Shown in pieces: positions 20,627-28,633 of a stretch of DNA of 64,000 nt. The stretch comes from Roseiarcus sp963809245. Its GTDB lineage: Bacteria; Pseudomonadota; Alphaproteobacteria; Rhizobiales; Beijerinckiaceae. Every line of letters begins with the position of its first letter. The stretch's first letter is position 1. The DNA lies in NCBI GenBank assembly GCA_963809245.1, contig CAWEIU010000001.1:124001-188000 (forward strand), in the 5' to 3' direction. A program made the position numbers and the translations under genes. The notes under the pieces are model-generated. The model was given only the letters and a program-made list of their open reading frames with translations, ran no database searches and was not told the DNA's origin.

Positions 20627-20668
20627 AGGGCCGCGAATCCCAGGGATTCGCGGCCCTTTCGTTTCGGG
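20627..20668 (+). terminator. Strong intrinsic terminator downstream of lon
   Basis: AGGGCCGCGAATCCC at 20627-20641 and its exact reverse complement at 20643-20657 form a near-perfect palindromic stem, followed by TTCGTTTCG. The length of the stem and the T-containing tail make this the most convincing lon terminator, 116 bases past the stop. Confidence 0.8.
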
Positions 20669-20869
20669 ACGCCCTAAAACCCAGGGAAACGCTCGATTTT
20701 TGTGCGGCGACGCCCGGAAAGCCTTGCTTTTCCGTGGCCAATTGGCGAGCAATGAAACGCACCTCGAGCGTCGATTCGTCGGGGCGGGCGACGGCCAGCT
20801 TTCCGCAGATTGGACGGGAGACAGCGCGCGACGTCGCGATCACGTCGAAATAGGCATAGGAGAGGCCAC

Positions 20870-21163
20870 ATGAACAAACTCGAGCTCGTCGAGCACATCG
20901 CCAAAGAAGCTGAACTGACCAAGGTGAGCGCTGCGGCGGCGCTGGAAGCTATCCTCGATGGCATCGCGAAGTCGCTCAAGAAGGGCGACGAGGTCCGCCT
21001 CGTCGGGTTCGGCACGTTCTCGGTGCGTGAGCGGGCCGCCGGCAAGGGCCGCAATCCCGCGACCGGCAAAGAGATCAAGATTGCCGCCTCGAAGAACGCG
21101 CGCTTCAAGGCAGGCGCCGCCCTCAAGGCGAGCCTGAACAAGAAGGCCGTCAAGAAGGCGTAA
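20870..21163 (+). CDS. hup: DNA-binding protein HU
   Basis: 97 residues starting at ATG 20870 behind AGGAGAGG. The sequence MNKLELVEHIAKEAELTK, the dimer core VRLVGFGTFSVRERAAGKGR, the DNA-binding arm GRNPATGKEIKI and a short lysine/alanine-rich tail (KKAVKKA) are those of the bacterial HU family. HU bends and compacts DNA as a homodimer. It follows lon, a frequent neighbour in proteobacteria, but the strong terminator between them implies its own promoter in 20670-20860. Confidence 0.97.
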   Translation: MNKLELVEHIAKEAELTKVSAAAALEAILDGIAKSLKKGDEVRLVGFGTFSVRERAAGKGRNPATGKEIKIAASKNARFKAGAALKASLNKKAVKKA

Positions 21164-21193
21164 GCCCGAGCCCGAAGCGGCGTCAGCCATTGC

Positions 21194-21221
21194 AAGGGCG
21201 GCCCACAGCCGCCCTTTTTGT
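21194..21221 (+). terminator. Intrinsic terminator downstream of hup
   Basis: AAGGGCGGC at 21194-21202 pairs with GCCGCCCTT at 21208-21216 around a CCACA loop and is followed by a run of T. This is a textbook rho-independent terminator 30 bases past the HU stop. Confidence 0.92.
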
Positions 21222-21300
21222 TGTGAGGCCGATCAGGCTTTGGCCGATCAAGCTTGGCCTCTCACGCGCGACTGTGTAGGGTCGCGCGCGGAAACCCTAT

Positions 21301-21376
21301 GGGCGGTTAGCTCAGTCGGTAGAGCATCTCGTTTACACCGAGAGGGTCGGCGGTTCGAGCCCGTCACCGCCCACCA
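21301..21376 (+). tRNA. tRNA-Val (anticodon TAC)
   Basis: 76 bases. The acceptor GGGCGGT pairs with ACCGCCC, with discriminator A and encoded CCA at 21374-21376. The D-arm contains AGCTCAGTCGGTAGAGC, the anticodon loop is TTTACAC on a TCTCG/CGAGA stem (anticodon TAC), and the T-arm is CGGCG-GTTCGAG pattern with a normal loop. Confidence 0.97.
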
Positions 21377-21497
21377 TAGGAATGCTTATGGCGCGCGCCT
21401 CGAGATGCGCGCCGACTCAACCGCTTCTCTCCTTGCGCGAGCGGACGAATGCGCAGCCATTCGCCTAGAGCCATTTGCAAATGGGCTGACGCACACC

Positions 21498-21522
21498 GTC
21501 ATGGCCGGGCTTGTCCCGGCCA
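21498..21522. repeat. Single end of dispersed repeat family A
   Basis: GTCATGGCCGGGCTTGTCCC followed by GGCCA forms a hairpin and matches the ends of the elements at 8636-8770 and 48452-48582. The partner end is not seen nearby. Confidence 0.6.
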
Positions 21523-21577
21523 GCCAAGCGGCGGCCGCTAGCGTCCTGCAGTTTGGTTGAACCGCCCTCACCCCAAA

Positions 21578-21603
21578 CCCCTCTCCCGCAAGCGGGCGAG
21601 GGG
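21578..21603. repeat. Hairpin unit of dispersed repeat family B
   Basis: CCCCTCTCCCGCAAGCGGGC followed by GAGGGG forms a hairpin. It is one arm of the same type that bounds the longer elements at 26494-26622, 32429-32586 and 47632-47812. Confidence 0.6.
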
Positions 21604-21810
21604 CTGCAGGGGCCGCCTCATGGTTGGAAGCCGCTGCCGGTGTGCAGGTGCGCTCCCTCTTCGTGGAAAAGCCCCCACCCGGGCCGGCTGTTTTGGCGTC
21701 GTCCGCATGCTTTCCAGCGCACCTTTTCCTTCGCCCCAGTTTCGCCCCAGAATGGGGGGAACGTTTTCGCAACCTGCCTGGACTCGACGCGCTTTGCTTT
21801 GAGGATTTCC

Positions 21811-22584
21811 ATGGACTTAGGTCGGGTGGTCTCTCTTTTCCCTGGATGGGTCGGCTTCCGCGCCGGATGCGGCGCCGAGCCTGCGTTCGCGCCGCCCGCA
21901 GGCGGGAGAGGGGAATTGAGCGGCGCCGCGACGCGCGCGCTTGCGGCGGCGGGCATGGCTGTGCTGCTGATCGCGTCGAGCGGAGCATGGGCGCAGCAGG
22001 CGCCGATGACCTTCCGCACCGCCACCCTGGATTCCCGCATGTGCGGGTCCCGGTGCCCGGAGGTGATCGTCGCCGACGGGGTGATCGAAGAGGACACGCC
22101 CCAGAACTTCGTCGACTTCACGCGACAGATCGCGTCCTCGCCCCAGTTGCGCAGCGTTATCTTGCTCAATTCGCCCGGCGGCAACGTTGTCGCCTCGATG
22201 GAGCTCGGCACCGCCTTTCGCGCGCTGCACGCCGCGGCCATCGTCGCCGGTTACGCCTCCGTCAACGGCCGGACTGGCGCCGTCTCGGGGCGATGCCTGT
22301 CGGCCTGCGTTTATGCGCTGATCGGCGCCTCGCGCCGCGTCGTGCCCAGCTCGAGCCGGGTCGGCTTGCACCGGATGTCGGTTATCGAAGGCGGGGCGGG
22401 GCCGGACTCCGGGCGGCGGATGCTTGCCGACCCCGGTCTCGTCGCGATGCTCGCCCAATACACTGCGCGAATGGGGGTCGACCCGGCGCTGATTCGGCGC
22501 GCCGAGTCGCTGACTCCAGGCGTGCTGCACCTCCTCAGCCGCGCCGAAATTGCGCACTGGCGGCTCGCTCAGCCGCGAATGTGA
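21811..22584 (+). CDS. Exported ClpP/crotonase-fold protein (COG3904-like periplasmic protease relative)
   Basis: 257 residues from ATG 21811. An in-frame ATG at 21955 directly before the hydrophobic segment MAVLLIASSGAWA is an alternative start that would give a cleaner signal peptide. The mature part has the ClpP-like strands VILLNSPGGNVVASMELGTA FR, then GRCLSACVYALIGASRRVV and VGLHRMSV. In relatives the Ser of CLSAC and the GG loop align with the ClpP nucleophile and oxyanion hole. The product is probably a periplasmic or membrane-tethered protease-like protein of unknown substrate. It stands alone between tRNA-Val and tRNA-Asp. Confidence 0.75.
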   Translation: MDLGRVVSLFPGWVGFRAGCGAEPAFAPPAGGRGELSGAATRALAAAGMAVLLIASSGAWAQQAPMTFRTATLDSRMCGSRCPEVIVADGVIEEDTPQNFVDFTRQIASSPQLRSVILLNSPGGNVVASMELGTAFRALHAAAIVAGYASVNGRTGAVSGRCLSACVYALIGASRRVVPSSSRVGLHRMSVIEGGAGPDSGRRMLADPGLVAMLAQYTARMGVDPALIRRAESLTPGVLHLLSRAEIAHWRLAQPRM

Positions 22585-22655
22585 AAGTTTATCCTCGACC
22601 TGTGGATCGCGCTTGACTTGGATTGCCGCCTGCCTTATCCGCTCACCCACCCCAC

Positions 22656-22732
<77 letters not shown>

Positions 22733-23434
22733 TTTTTTCAATGGCTTAGCCGAATCCCTGAAAATTCGAACCGCTAGCGCCGCCGACCGAGATGTCGTCG
22801 ACGCCGCGCCGCTTGTTGCTGTGCTTGGCGCTCCCGCCCGCCTGCAAAGGCGACGGGTCAATGCGACCGCCGCGAAGGTCTCTTCATGCAGCGCCTGCGC
22901 CCTGAGCGGGATGCTCTCGCGGGCAAGGCAGCCGAGGGCAGCTCTGCCGGACTGTCTGCCGAGGAACGCCGTGCTGGCGATTCACGCCTCGCTGTCGCAG
23001 CGGCGCTCCCGTCGCCGAACCCGCGGGGCTGATTGTTGCGGCGCCGAATCAAAGCCGACCTTACCCCGTCCGCCGCGGAAGGCCCGCCGATCGCACTGCG
23101 CATTGATGTTATTGCCGAATCGGTCCTTCAATTCTCGTCGGGCGTTGATGGCCTTACAGAGCGATGTTTCTGTCACTCCGGATACGCCGCAGCGAGACCG
23201 CGTTTCTCTCGCAATGCTGCGACATCATTTTCTCTTACAATTCAGCAGTTTCCCCGCCCTGGAGCGAGCCGGCGGGGAAGGGGCGTTTTTGTACGCGAAT
23301 TGCGTGTCTTAGGCGCGTTTCATCTTGCGCCGTGCGTTGCGCTGCGATAGGCCTGCGCAGCGCTCGACGCCCGAAACGGCGCGCAGCGCAATGCGGTCAT
23401 TCGCCGCAGGCCGATCTCATCCAGCGGAGGCTTT
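22733..23434. other. Long gap between tRNA-Asp and the nuo operon
   Basis: About 700 bases with no gene I can support. Short frames such as a 49-codon one starting at ATG 22886 show no family resemblance. The last 100-150 bases should contain the promoter of the nuo operon; I could not pick out a convincing -35/-10 pair. Confidence 0.4.
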
Positions 23435-23800
23435 GTGCCGAGTCTGATCTCAGATTATCTGCCGCTCGTCATCTTCATCGGGCTGTCGGCGCTCATCGGC
23501 GTCGCCCTGCTGATTGCGCCTTTCATTGTCGCTTACAAAAACCCGGATCCTGAGAAGCTCTCGGCCTACGAGTGCGGCTTCAATCCGTTCGACGACGCGC
23601 GCATGAAGTTCGACGTTCGCTTCTACCTCGTTTCGCTGCTGTTTATCATCTTCGATCTCGAGGTCGCTTTTCTCTTCCCGTGGGCGGTCGCGTTTCATGA
23701 CATCGGCGCCTTCGGCTTCTGGTCGATGATCCTGTTCCTCGCGGTGCTCACGATCGGTTTCGTCTACGAATGGAACAAGGGGGCGCTGGAATGGGACTGA
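23435..23800 (+). CDS. nuoA: NADH-quinone oxidoreductase subunit A
   Basis: 121 residues, GTG start behind GCGGAGG. Three membrane helices: YLPLVIFIGLSALIGVALLI, VRFYLVSLLFIIFDLEVAFL and the C-terminal WSMILFLAVLTIGFVYEW. The conserved loop with LSAYECGFNPFDDAR between helices 1 and 2 is present. First gene of the complex I operon. It forms part of the membrane-arm interface near the quinone site. Confidence 0.97.
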   Translation: MPSLISDYLPLVIFIGLSALIGVALLIAPFIVAYKNPDPEKLSAYECGFNPFDDARMKFDVRFYLVSLLFIIFDLEVAFLFPWAVAFHDIGAFGFWSMILFLAVLTIGFVYEWNKGALEWD

Positions 23801-24366
23801 ACGCTGGTCCGCTCGTCGCGCCGACCCCGCGCGGCATTCTCGATCCTTCAACCGGCAAGCCGGTCGGCGCCGACGATCCGTTCTTCGGCGCGATGAGCGA
23901 CCGCTTGGCGGACAAAGGATTTATCGTCACCTCGACGGAAGACCTCATCCAATGGGCGCGCACCGGCTCGCTGATGTGGATGACGTTCGGCCTCGCGTGC
24001 TGCGCCGTCGAGATGATGCAGCTTTCGATGCCGCGCTACGACGTCGAACGGTTCGGCTTTGCGCCGCGCGGCAGTCCGCGCCAATCGGACGTGATGATCG
24101 TCGCCGGCACGCTCACCAATAAGATGGCGCCGGCGCTGCGCAAGGTTTATGATCAGATGCCGGAGCCGCGCTACGTGATCTCGATGGGATCCTGCGCCAA
24201 CGGCGGCGGCTACTATCATTATTCCTATTCGGTGGTGCGCGGCTGCGACCGGATCGTTCCGGTCGATATCTACGTGCCCGGTTGTCCACCGACTGCCGAA
24301 GCGCTCCTCTACGGCGTCTTGATGCTGCAGAAGAAGATCCGGCGCACCGGAACGATCGAAAGGTGA
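23791..24366 (+). CDS. nuoB: NADH-quinone oxidoreductase subunit B (carries cluster N2)
   Basis: 191 residues from ATG 23791, overlapping the nuoA stop by ten bases. The four cluster ligands are in GLACCAVEMMQ (two adjacent Cys), MGSCANGGGYYHYS and VPGCPPTAEALLYG. The alphaproteobacterial N-terminal extension (VAPTPRGILDPSTGKPVGAD) is present. Cluster N2 passes electrons to quinone at the junction of the two arms. Confidence 0.97.
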   Translation: MGLNAGPLVAPTPRGILDPSTGKPVGADDPFFGAMSDRLADKGFIVTSTEDLIQWARTGSLMWMTFGLACCAVEMMQLSMPRYDVERFGFAPRGSPRQSDVMIVAGTLTNKMAPALRKVYDQMPEPRYVISMGSCANGGGYYHYSYSVVRGCDRIVPVDIYVPGCPPTAEALLYGVLMLQKKIRRTGTIER

Positions 24367-24517
24367 GGCTTTTCCCGGCTTCAGGCGCTCCACGCGCCGT
24401 GCGGGAAAAGGCCGGCGCAGCGCGTCGGACGAGGGCCCCGGGTCGCGGGCGGTCCTCGTTGGAAATCACTTCGCGCCAACGCTGGTTCCGCAATGGAAGC
24501 AGCGAAATGAGGGTGGG

Positions 24518-25111
24518 ATGGACGAAGCGTTGAAATCTATCGGCGAAAAGGCTGTCGCCGCTCTGCCCGGAGTCGTCCTCGGCGCGAACGCCGCGTTCGG
24601 CGAATTGACGTTTGTCGTCGACGCCGCGCGCATCGTCGAGGCGCTCACCTTCCTGCGCGACGACGCCGCGTGCCAGTTCGTGTGCTTCACCGATCTGACT
24701 GCGGCCGACTACCCCGATCGCGAGAAGCGGTTCGAGATCGTCTATCAGTTGCTTTCGCCCAAGCTCAATCAGCGTGTCCGGGTGAAGATCGAGACCGACG
24801 AGGAGACGCCGGTTCCCTCGACGATGTCCGTCTTTCCCGCCGCCAATTGGTACGAGCGCGAGGTCTACGACTTGTTCGGCGTGCTGTTCGACGGCCATCC
24901 GGATCTGCGCCGCATCCTCACCGACTATGGCTTCGACGGCCACCCGCTGCGCAAGGACTTCCCGATGACGGGATTCGTCGAGGTTCGCTACGACGACGAA
25001 GAAAAGCGCGTGCGTTACGAGGCGGTGCGGTTGAGCCAGGAATTCCGGCAGTTCGACTTCCTCAGCCCGTGGGAAGGCGCGCCGCTGCCTGGAGACGAGA
25101 AGGCGAAGTAG
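24518..25111 (+). CDS. nuoC: NADH-quinone oxidoreductase subunit C
   Basis: 197 residues, the 30-kDa subunit, separate from nuoD as usual in alphaproteobacteria. Conserved blocks are FVCFTDLTAADYPDREKRFE, PSTMSVFPAANWYEREVYDL FG and ILTDYGFDGHPLRKDFPMTG. A 151-base gap after nuoB and 156 bases before nuoD contain no gene. It is a peripheral-arm subunit without cofactor. Confidence 0.97.
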   Translation: MDEALKSIGEKAVAALPGVVLGANAAFGELTFVVDAARIVEALTFLRDDAACQFVCFTDLTAADYPDREKRFEIVYQLLSPKLNQRVRVKIETDEETPVPSTMSVFPAANWYEREVYDLFGVLFDGHPDLRRILTDYGFDGHPLRKDFPMTGFVEVRYDDEEKRVRYEAVRLSQEFRQFDFLSPWEGAPLPGDEKAK

Positions 25112-25267
25112 GGGCGACTGCGCGCGCGCCGCGGGATGGGGCCAGCGGATGCCGCAAAGTTCGTCGAGGGAATTGGAGATACGCTTGCCGTTGGCGGGAG
25201 CCTATTCGCTGTCCGAGCGCCGCTTGCGCTCCGCCTGAGCGCGCGCAGATTTTGAATGAGTCCGAGC

Positions 25268-26458
25268 ATGACCGAAACCAACCTCCGCAACTTCTCGATC
25301 AACTTCGGGCCGCAGCATCCGGCGGCGCACGGCGTGTTGCGGCTCGTGCTGGAGCTCGACGGCGAAGTGGTCGAGCGCGTCGATCCGCATATCGGCTTGC
25401 TGCACCGCGGCACCGAGAAGCTGATGGAGGCGCGAACCTATCTGCAGAACGTGCCCTATCTCGATCGGCTCGATTACGTCGCGCCGATGAACCAGGAGCA
25501 TGCTTACGCCCTGGCCGTCGAGCGCCTGCTCGGGCTCGAAGTGCCGCGGCGCGGCCAACTCATTCGCGTGCTCTATTCCGAGATCGGCCGTCTGCTGTCG
25601 CACATCCTCAATGTCACGACGCAGGCGATGGACGTTGGCGCGCTCACCCCGCCGCTGTGGGGCTTCGAGGAGCGCGAGAAGCTGATGGTGTTCTACGAGC
25701 GGGCGAGCGGGGCGCGGATGCACGCCGCCTATTTCCGCCCCGGCGGCGTCCACCAGGACATCCCGACCAAGCTCGTCGACGATATTCACGCCTTCTGCGG
25801 ACCCTTCCTCAAGGTGTGCGACGATCTCGAGACGCTGCTGACCGGCAACCGCATCTTCAAGCAGCGCAACGTCGACATCGGCGTCGTCAGCCTCGCCGAC
25901 GCCTTCGCCTGGGGCTTCTCGGGCGTCATGGTGCGCGGCTCGGGAGCGGCGTGGGACTTGCGCAAGTCGCAGCCCTACGAGTGCTACGAGGAGATGGATT
26001 TCGACATCCCCGTCGGCAAGAACGGCGACAACTACGACCGCTATCTCATCCGCATGGAGGAGATGCGCCAGTCCATCAGGATCATGGTGCAGTGCTGCGA
26101 GAAGCTGAATTCGGCGACCGGCGGCGGCCCCGTCAGCAACGACGACGGCAAGGTCGTGCCGCCCAAGCGCAGCGATATGAAGCGCTCGATGGAGGCGCTC
26201 ATCCATCACTTCAAGCTCTACACCGAGGGCTACAAGGTTCCCGCCGGCGAGGTCTATGCGGCGGTCGAGGCGCCCAAGGGCGAGTTCGGCGTCTATCTCG
26301 TGTCGGACGGCTCCAACAAACCCTATCGCGTAAAGCTGCGCGCGCCGGGCTTCGCGCATTTGCAGGCGATGGACTTCATGTGCCGCAAGCACATGCTGGC
26401 GGACGTCGCCGCGATCCTGGGCTCGCTCGACATCGTGTTCGGCGAGGTCGACCGATGA
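25268..26458 (+). CDS. nuoD: NADH-quinone oxidoreductase subunit D
   Basis: 396 residues from ATG 25268 (MTETNLRNFSINFGPQHPAA HG); an ATG 12 bases earlier is also in frame. This is the 49-kDa subunit that forms the quinone pocket with NuoB. Conserved blocks are GPQHPAAHGVLRLVLELDGE, PHIGLLHRGTEKL, LNVTTQAMDVGALTPPLWGF and MRQSIRIMVQC. The dispersed repeat at 26494-26622 separates it from nuoE. Confidence 0.97.
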   Translation: MTETNLRNFSINFGPQHPAAHGVLRLVLELDGEVVERVDPHIGLLHRGTEKLMEARTYLQNVPYLDRLDYVAPMNQEHAYALAVERLLGLEVPRRGQLIRVLYSEIGRLLSHILNVTTQAMDVGALTPPLWGFEEREKLMVFYERASGARMHAAYFRPGGVHQDIPTKLVDDIHAFCGPFLKVCDDLETLLTGNRIFKQRNVDIGVVSLADAFAWGFSGVMVRGSGAAWDLRKSQPYECYEEMDFDIPVGKNGDNYDRYLIRMEEMRQSIRIMVQCCEKLNSATGGGPVSNDDGKVVPPKRSDMKRSMEALIHHFKLYTEGYKVPAGEVYAAVEAPKGEFGVYLVSDGSNKPYRVKLRAPGFAHLQAMDFMCRKHMLADVAAILGSLDIVFGEVDR

Positions 26459-26493
26459 GCGCCGCCGTAGCGAGTAGGGCGGACGAACGAGTT

Positions 26494-26622
26494 CCCCTCT
26501 CCCCTTGTGGGAGAGGGGCTAGGGGTGAGGGGTCGGCGCGTCAGCGCCTCGCACGGCGCGCCTACCGGCGCGACCCCTCATCCGTCGGCTTCGCCGACAC
26601 CTTCTCCCGCAAGGGGAGAAGG
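26494..26622. repeat. Dispersed palindromic repeat, family B, between nuoD and nuoE (about 129 bp)
   Basis: Left arm CCCCTCTCCCCTTGTGGGAG and right arm CCTTCTCCCGCAAGGGGAGA are each hairpins and inverse to one another, with inner GGGGTGAGGGGTC opposite GACCCCTCATCC. The whole would fold as one long imperfect hairpin. It fills most of the 203-base nuoD-nuoE spacer. Confidence 0.8.
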
Positions 26623-26661
26623 GGCAGCGCGCGCTTCGCGCAAACGAGGAACGTTTGAATT

Positions 26662-27306
26662 ATGTCTGTTCGTCGACTCGCCGAAGTTCAACCCGAGAGC
26701 TTCGAGTTCACGCCTGAAAACAAGGCGTGGGCGGAGAAGGAGATCGCCAAATATCCGCCGGGCCGCCAGGCGTCGGCGATCATTGCCCTGCTTTGGCGCG
26801 CCCAGAAGCAAAACAACTACTGGCTGCCGCGCCCGGCGATCGAGAAGGTCGCCGACATGCTCGACATGCCCTACATCCGCGCGCTCGAGGTCGCGACCTT
26901 CTACACGATGTTCAACCTCGAGCCGGTTGGGCGCCATTACGTGCAGCTCTGCGGCACGACGCCCTGCATGCTGCGCGGCGCCGAGGCGATCCGAGAGGTC
27001 TGCAAGTCGCGCATCGGGCCGGAAAAGCATCTCTCCGCCGACGGCAAGTTCTCGTGGATCGAGGTCGAGTGCCTCGGCGCCTGCTGCAACGCGCCGATGG
27101 TGCAGATCAACGACGACTATTACGAAGACCTGACGCCGGAAAACTTCGCCAAGCTGCTCGACGACCTCGCCGCCGGACGGCCGGTCGAGAAGGGTTCGCA
27201 GATTGGGCGCGTTTCCTCGGAGCCGACGGGCGGCCTGACCGCGCTGACGACGCTTTACGGCGTCGACGGCAAGAGCGGGCCGGCGGTCGCGCCGGTCAAA
27301 GCGTGA
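26662..27306 (+). CDS. nuoE: NADH-quinone oxidoreductase subunit E
   Basis: 214 residues, the 24-kDa [2Fe-2S] subunit. The thioredoxin-like C-terminal domain has cluster ligands in VQLCGTTPCMLRGAE and VECLGACCNAPMVQIND. The helical N-terminal part includes KYPPGRQASAIIALLWRAQK and DMPYIRALEVATFYTMF. A roughly 45-residue tail beyond the core (PTGGLTALTTLYGVDGKSGP) is common in Hyphomicrobiales. Partner of NuoF in NADH oxidation. Confidence 0.97.
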   Translation: MSVRRLAEVQPESFEFTPENKAWAEKEIAKYPPGRQASAIIALLWRAQKQNNYWLPRPAIEKVADMLDMPYIRALEVATFYTMFNLEPVGRHYVQLCGTTPCMLRGAEAIREVCKSRIGPEKHLSADGKFSWIEVECLGACCNAPMVQINDDYYEDLTPENFAKLLDDLAAGRPVEKGSQIGRVSSEPTGGLTALTTLYGVDGKSGPAVAPVKA

Positions 27307-27324
27307 AGACGGGAAAGACCAGCG

Positions 27325-28629
27325 ATGCTTGAGGACAAGGACCGCATCTTCACCAACCTCTACGGGCTCGGCGATCGCAGCCTCAAGGGCGCGCGTGCGC
27401 GCGGCGGCTGGGACGGCACCAAGGCGCTGATCGACAAGGGACGCGACTGGATCATCAACGAGATGAAGTCGTCGGGTCTGCGCGGGCGCGGCGGCGCCGG
27501 CTTTCCGACCGGTCTCAAATGGTCGTTCATGCCAAAGACCATCGATCCGAAGCGGCCGCACTATCTCGTCGTCAACGCCGACGAGTTGGAGCCCGGCACC
27601 TGCAAGGACCGCGAAATCCTGCGCAACGATCCGCACACGCTGGTCGAAGGCTGCCTGCTCGCCTCCTTCGCGATGGGCGCTCACGCCGCCTATATCTACG
27701 TGCGCGGCGAATACATTCTCGAGCGCGAGCGGCTGCAAGCTGCGGTCGACGAGGCCTATGAGGCCAAGCTGATCGGCAAGGACAACGTCCACGGCTATCC
27801 GTTCGACCTCTATGTCCACCACGGCGCCGGCGCTTATATCTGCGGCGAAGAGACGGCGATGCTCGAATTGCTCGAGGGCAAGAAGGGCATGCCGCGCCTG
27901 AAGCCGCCGTTCCCCGCGAATATGGGCCTCTACGGCTCCCCGACCACGGTCAACAACGTCGAATCGATCGCGGTCGCGCCGACCATTCTGCGTCGCGGGG
28001 CGGCGTGGTTCTCGAGCTTCGGCGCGGCGAACAACGTCGGCACCAAGCTGTTCTGCGTCTCCGGGCACGTCAACAAGCCGTGCAACGTCGAAGAGGCGAT
28101 GTCGATCCCGTTCCGCGAACTGATCGACCGGCATTGCGGCGGCGTGCGCGGCGGCTGGGACAATCTGCTCGCGGTCATTCCCGGCGGTTCGTCGGTGCGG
28201 CTGGTGCCGGCCGAGCAGATCATCGACTGTCCGATGGATTTCGACTCGCTCAGCAAGCTGCGCTCCGGCCTCGGCACCGCGGCGGTGATCGTGATGGACA
28301 AGTCGACCGACATCATCCGTGCGATCGCCCGCCTGTCGTATTTCTACAAGCACGAGAGCTGCGGCCAGTGCACGCCGTGCCGCGAAGGCACGGGGTGGAT
28401 GTGGCGCGTGATGACGCGCATGGCGGAAGGCCGCGCGCAGAAGCGCGAAATCGACATGCTGCTCGATGTGACCAAGCAGGTCGAGGGCCACACGATCTGC
28501 GCGCTCGGGGATGCGGCGGCCTGGCCGATTCAGGGCCTGATCGCGCACTTCCGGCCCGAAATTGAAAAGCGCATTGACCAGTACGCGGCCAATCCGCATA
28601 GCGAACCTGTGCGGATGGCGGCGGAGTAG
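27325..28629 (+). CDS. nuoF: NADH-quinone oxidoreductase subunit F (NADH- and FMN-binding)
   Basis: 434 residues. The FMN/NADH-binding glycine-rich segments LRGRGGAGFPTGLKWSFMP and GAGAYICGEETAMLELLEG are intact, and the [4Fe-4S] cluster ligands are in ESCGQCTPCREGTGWM plus a later Cys in HTICALGDAAAWP. It oxidises NADH and passes electrons to the cluster chain. It is 18 bases after nuoE and four bases before nuoG. Confidence 0.98.
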   Translation: MLEDKDRIFTNLYGLGDRSLKGARARGGWDGTKALIDKGRDWIINEMKSSGLRGRGGAGFPTGLKWSFMPKTIDPKRPHYLVVNADELEPGTCKDREILRNDPHTLVEGCLLASFAMGAHAAYIYVRGEYILERERLQAAVDEAYEAKLIGKDNVHGYPFDLYVHHGAGAYICGEETAMLELLEGKKGMPRLKPPFPANMGLYGSPTTVNNVESIAVAPTILRRGAAWFSSFGAANNVGTKLFCVSGHVNKPCNVEEAMSIPFRELIDRHCGGVRGGWDNLLAVIPGGSSVRLVPAEQIIDCPMDFDSLSKLRSGLGTAAVIVMDKSTDIIRAIARLSYFYKHESCGQCTPCREGTGWMWRVMTRMAEGRAQKREIDMLLDVTKQVEGHTICALGDAAAWPIQGLIAHFRPEIEKRIDQYAANPHSEPVRMAAE

Positions 28630-28633
28630 GGCG

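Larger units (their letters stand above)
21377..21810. other. Gap between tRNA-Val and the exported protease-like gene
   Basis: About 430 bases with no convincing gene. It holds two dispersed-repeat pieces (21498-21522 and 21578-21603). Open frames here read through from those repeats and have no family resemblance. Confidence 0.4.
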
